From NCBI GenBank assembly GCA_001970955.1, contig MPUH01000153.1, positions 29,481 through 93,480 of the forward strand: a DNA stretch of 64,000 bases. Reading direction: 5' to 3'. The position numbers and the translations under genes are program-made. Source of the stretch: Stentor coeruleus. Taxonomy: Eukaryota; Ciliophora; Heterotrichea; Heterotrichida; Stentoridae. Shown here in pieces: positions 60,552 to 64,000 of the stretch (positions are counted from its first letter, which is position 1; the number at the start of each line of letters is the position of its first letter). The notes below the pieces were generated by a model. That model did not search any database, was not told where the DNA came from, and saw only the letters and a program-made list of their open reading frames with translations.

Positions 60552-62282
60552 TTAGTATTTAAAATCTTTTTTGCATAAACATTTATTGTCAATTATCAAA
60601 TACAACTTATGACAACTCTCACAGGTATTACTAATCCTTATGCATGTTTCACAACAATCTTTATATGCTTTATTACTACAAAGTTGACAAATTTCACTAT
60701 TACTTTTTATATAGCATTTTATGCAAATATACTCATTTTCAATAACTTTTCTATAGCAACATTTGCATTTTGTATCATTAAAATTGTTATTATTTGAAAT
60801 TGTTGATATTTGTTTTGTTGGAATATAATTTATTTGTTCTATTGAAGATCCTTGTTTTGAATTGTAAGAGCTTGGGATTGATCCATGTTTTCTAGAAGTG
60901 AGTAAAGGGTTTTTTAAGTAAATATTAAAGTTACTAGAAGCTTTAAGAGAATTTCTAGGTGAGCTATAAAAGTTACCACAAGCATCACAAGATTTATGTT
61001 CAAGGCTATTTAAAGTTGTACAAAAATAACATACCCAACCATTAACCCCAGGTTTTAATTCATGACACATTTCACAAACATCAAAACTCTTAAAATTAAA
61101 ATTCCCACATTTACAACTCCACCCTGAAGGTATACTTTTAATTTCTCTAATCCCACTAACCTTTAAAACATCTTTTTCTAACCTAATCCATTCTTCCATT
61201 CCAACATCATTGGACTCATGTTCTCTAGCAACAATATAAAAAAGTCCAACAGGATAAAACCTTGATTTCAGTATATAAAAAATGATATCTTTCCATTTTC
61301 CAATCTGTAATATAGACTCATCATCAACTCGAAACCATATTTTATGCTTTTTTATTATAGAAATATAATGTCCTGATCCATATAAAATCATACTTTCCAA
61401 TGAGTAGATTTTACTTTCTGTAGTTGAATAGATCTGGTTTATATTAAGACTATATGGTATTGTTGAATATACTTCAAGTAAATTAATAAGTGAAGGATGA
61501 GAATTTTCCCATATAAGTTGGATTATATAATAAATTGGGGATTGTAAAAGTGTCAAACAACGTGAAGTTTGTTTAAAAGAACAAGGATTATCGTTTTTTA
61601 TACAAATATCAAGTTTGGTCATCCATTGTGCTTTTATGAAATCACAGAGTCTTGATTCACAAAACATGACACTTGAATATTCAACAATTTCTTCAATGTC
61701 TTCATTATTAATAGAAAGAAGCTTGTGTGCATCTCCTCGAGGCTCTTCGAATATACTAGCAACGTAAAATGGATGGGAAAAAGCACTAAAGTCCCACATA
61801 TCTTGTCTACGCTCAGAACAGAGACAAACTAAAGAATCTTCGACCTGAAGGGAAAAAAAATAATGTGATGGGCAAAGAGGATTACAAATTGTATTACTAA
61901 GATTGTTTGTTTGCATAGAAAAAGTTTCATTATGTAGTATATGAAGGATTTCTAATAAAGCTTCTATTGAATCCCCAGGATAATCTATTTCGAATTGACC
62001 AGTAACACTATAAATCTGAGCTAGTTGTTTTCTTATATCAGAAATATCAATGATTGTATTATTAGTGTTTTTGTATTCATAAATAATCTTTTGAAGTTTA
62101 AAGCTAAATGAATCATATGGAATGATAGCTCTTAGTAGGTTCTCTATGAAAAAATCGAGGTTGCATCTGTTTAGGGTTTACAGTATTTGAAGAGCTGAGT
62201 TAAGAAAGCAATTTGATTCACCCCATCCATTAGAAAACCCTTTGAGTGATCTATTAATACTCTCACTACTATAAAAATCCAT
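60552..62282 (-). CDS. USP53/54-like ubiquitin hydrolase with RanBP2-type zinc fingers
   Basis: Exons 62282-62182 and 62166-60552 give 571 aa. The Cys box is GWGESNCFLNSALQIL with C25, as in USP53/54 (Q-N-S-C-F-L-N-S-A-V-Q). A C-x3-C-x2-H...C-L-C zinc site (about 128-150) matches the same family. The His box is GSGHYISIIK (H300), with FRVDD after it, so the triad is complete. Two RanBP2/NZF-like fingers (GWSCKCGNFNFKS..CEMC and GWVCYFCTTLNS..CDAC), which often bind ubiquitin, and a final cysteine-rich cluster follow. Probably a ubiquitin-chain-specific deubiquitinase. Confidence 0.88.
62167..62181 (-). other. 15-nt intron in the USP53/54-like gene
   Basis: Coding-strand GTAAACCCTAAACAG. It contains an in-frame TAA. 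Splicing joins SALQIL to CNLDFF right after the catalytic Cys box. The CCCTAAA inside resembles a telomere unit, but only once and by chance. Confidence 0.92.
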
Positions 62283-62402
62283 TTACTAAGTATTATTTGT
62301 ATACCCAAAGCATATATCAATATTATTTTTATAATTATAATCCTCATGATTATAATAAAAAAACTTCTTTAAACCTATAAAAAAAATATCACTACCAAAA
62401 AT

Positions 62403-63620
62403 CTAATTTATCTCTATCGTGCCTTTTTCCAAAGGTTTCAATGTTGCAACTTTCCTCTTCTCCAGCTGTTTCTGTACATAATTCTGGACAAACGCTGTCA
62501 AGAAAATCAAGAAAATAATAACAAAAATGATTTTAAAGCTTTTAATTTCATCATTTTTCCTTGGACTTGAATCGATTCTATACTCGACAATTTCATGAAC
62601 CAGCCTATGGGTAATCGAACTAAATTCCTGCCATACAAACGACGCATATTTTGGTGTTAAAATCCCATACCCAGGTCCACTTGCTGAAAATATTGAATTA
62701 TTATTCTTCAAACTAACCAAATTATCAACCCAAGAAGGTCCTTGTTCAATAATAAAAAGTTCACTAGTTTCCTGATAATGTAAATGTAAATGTCCATCTA
62801 AAGGATAACTTATAGAAATAGTTGAATAATATTCTCCATAATATATATACATATTAGTATGATAATCCATGAATAATTGAGTGAAATTGAAATGAGTATT
62901 TATATGTTGTAATGAAGATTCTCCTATAACTATAATCCAATAATATTTTTGAGCGATTTCTAATTCACTTTTAAGCCATTTTATTTGTATGTCACCTATA
63001 AGAGCTGTGTTTATGAATATAAGATAAGTGTTGTAGTATTTAACACTATAGAATTCGTCGTGAGGAAGAAAAGGAACGTACATTGTGGGAATGTTACTTT
63101 GCACTGCATCGTAGAGAGGATGATCGTGAAGGGTACCAAAGACTATAATTCCATCAAGTCTTTCAATTAGGCTCTATGTAAGGAATACTCTAGAGATTAG
63201 TTGACTAAGGACAGTAAAACTTTGTGTTGAGTTTGTTATTTCTCCAAGCACAGCCAAATGTGGGTAATGCTCTTCTGATTGCACTGGGCCAATAAAACTG
63301 TATATTGGGCTCCATCCTGAAACATCGCTGCCGACTTGGTAAATATACATTTTGTTTGACACTAAATTAGTTAATTCAACTTCATGGACTGTATCTTTGC
63401 TTTTAGCCTTTATAGTTTTCCCTTCTTTTGGTAATGAAGCTACATCAGTTAATGAATCTAAACGCCCATAAACTATATATCCATTGTCTGGGATTGTCTA
63501 AATAACATATACACTAACCCAGTATACGCATAAATGCCCTTTAGAGTTCATTGTAATCTCAATATCATAAGGTTGACTGAATGCTGTAGTTTTTAAAAAC
63601 AATATTAAACCTATAAGCAT
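62403..63620 (-). CDS. Purple acid phosphatase-like membrane protein, probably inactive
   Basis: Exons 63620-63513, 63497-63189 and 63173-62403 give 395 aa. A signal peptide (about 1-16) is followed by a beta-sandwich like the PAP N-domain (NGYIVYGRL, MYIYQVGSDVSGWSPIYSF), a metallophosphatase-type core (YSVKYYNTYLIFINT, WIIVIGESS), and near the end one membrane helix (IIFVIIFLIFLTAFV) with a short basic tail. Metal-binding motifs are altered: GDxxY reads GTLHDHP, GNHE reads PFLPHDE, GHxHxYER reads DGHLHLHY. It is therefore likely a pseudo-enzyme anchored to a membrane, facing the lumen or outside. Confidence 0.82.
63174..63188 (-). other. 15-nt intron 2 of the PAP-like gene
   Basis: Coding-strand GTATTCCTTACATAG with an in-frame TAG. 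Splicing gives LISR-SLIERLDGIIVFG, in frame. Confidence 0.9.
63498..63512 (-). other. 15-nt intron 1 of the PAP-like gene
   Basis: Coding-strand GTATATGTTATTTAG with an in-frame TAG. Splicing gives CVYWVS-TIPDNGYIVYG, in frame with the next exon. Confidence 0.9.
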
Positions 63621-63652
63621 ATATGATTATTAGGATAGTTAATTATGTAAAG

Positions 63653-63913
63653 CTAGAAATAATTTCCTTTTGTACCGATATCGAAAAACTGACCTAATAA
63701 CTCTTCTGGGTCATAGAAAATTGTTGGGTGATGATTCATTATGTATCCTGTCGTATTGTGTGGAGTTTTAGGCCTTTCCATAATCTTGGGTTGATTTGAA
63801 TTTAGAGATTTAGGGAACTTGATTTGTTTAAGGTTTTTGGTTTTTACTAGAGTCGCTGCTCGTTTTGACGTCTTTTTTGAGTAGCTTTCAGTGTTTTTGT
63901 CGCATTTTTCCAT
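63653..63913 (-). CDS. Small basic protein with HEXIM-like PHNTT motif, copy 2
   Basis: 86 aa, paralog of the gene at 21133-21396. It aligns without gaps from residue 1; conserved blocks are ESYS, KRAAT, NSN-x-PK, PHNTT-x-Y and DPEELLG-x-FF. The lysine-rich first half and the PHNTT block recall the basic region and P-Y-N-T motif of HEXIM, without its coiled coil. It ends 32 nt from the start of the PAP-like gene on the same strand. Confidence 0.75.
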   Translation of the reverse strand: MEKCDKNTESYSKKTSKRAATLVKTKNLKQIKFPKSLNSNQPKIMERPKTPHNTTGYIMNHHPTIFYDPEELLGQFFDIGTKGNYF

Positions 63914-63934
63914 CTATGATCTAAAGTTTTGTAC

Positions 63935-63969
63935 TTCTATTTTATCATCGCCATTACTCAAATAAATCG
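63935..63969 (-). promoter_or_regulatory. 35-nt upstream box shared by the two PHNTT genes (copy 2)
   Basis: 21 nt upstream of the ATG at 63913, one mismatch from the box at 21418-21452. On the sense strand it holds the mini-ORF ATGGCGATGATAAAATAG. The 21-nt spacer is the same length in both genes though its sequence has diverged. Confidence 0.6.
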
Positions 63970-64000
63970 GTCCTTTCATACTGAGTTACCTAGAGAAAAC

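Noticed and set aside
62167-62181. Telomere-like CCCTAAA in an intron
   Set aside because: A single unit within a functional 15-nt intron; no array and no contig end.

Overview
The window looks like macronuclear genomic DNA of a heterotrich ciliate, most likely Stentor (the S. coeruleus type). It is strongly AT-rich and gene-dense. Genes lie on both strands as single units with very short spacers. TAA, TAG and TGA all act as stops and Trp is TGG, so the standard code is in use. Homology-guided joining of reading frames repeatedly demands introns of exactly 15 nt (GT...AG, usually with A at position 10), the signature reported for Stentor. I reconstructed clear 15-nt introns in genes for PRP6, a MIOS-like protein, a USP53/54-like protein and a purple-acid-phosphatase-like protein (two introns). 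Two further exon junctions do not fit the 15-nt rule cleanly and are reported as findings.

Layout. 1-2878 (-): N-terminal part of a WD40 protein fused to a polytopic channel-like region, running off the left edge. 4086-8023 (+): two tandem heme-type cystathionine beta-synthase (CBS) paralogs. 8082-11888 (-): a lipid-anchored MORN protein and a CNBD-type K+ channel. 12574-16626 (+): WD40 protein, secreted coiled-coil protein, ER DnaJ-thioredoxin protein. 16959-21396 (-): PRP6, aspartyl aminopeptidase and a small protein with a HEXIM-like PHNTT motif. 22069-24413 (+): MORN protein, then a decayed glycine-cleavage T-protein pseudogene. 24441-26952 (-): glutaredoxin-like and kelch proteins. 26979-29165 (+): coiled-coil protein and NAA20. 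29618-37809 (-): a 2173-aa ubiquitin hydrolase and a TPR protein. 38193-44174 (+): PPP2R3C, a methyltransferase, an acylated ankyrin-like protein and seryl-tRNA synthetase. 44188-52288 (-): DOMON protein, third CBS and two more K+ channels, one frameshifted. 52873-55203 (+): MIOS-like protein without its propeller, and an AGC kinase. 55410-58214 (-): VPS39-like HOPS subunit. 59010-60551 (+): copine. 60552-63913 (-): USP53/54-like protease, a PAP-like pseudo-phosphatase and a second HEXIM-motif protein.

The genes do not form one pathway or an operon-like system. Recurring themes are membrane signalling (channels, copine, three N-terminally acylated candidates, a PKA-like kinase), ubiquitin turnover (two USPs), endolysosomal/TOR control (VPS39-like, MIOS-like) and core housekeeping. 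CBS and K+-channel genes are neighbours in two separate places, which suggests an old segmental duplication. The two HEXIM-motif genes share a nearly identical 35-nt upstream box at exactly the same distance from their starts, although their coding sequences have diverged.

Quality notes. Four single-N gaps (7942, 28374, 44878, 58535) are each flanked by duplicated sequence. They look like unmerged contig overlaps and inflate two predicted proteins. No tRNA, rRNA, CRISPR array or transposase gene was recognised.
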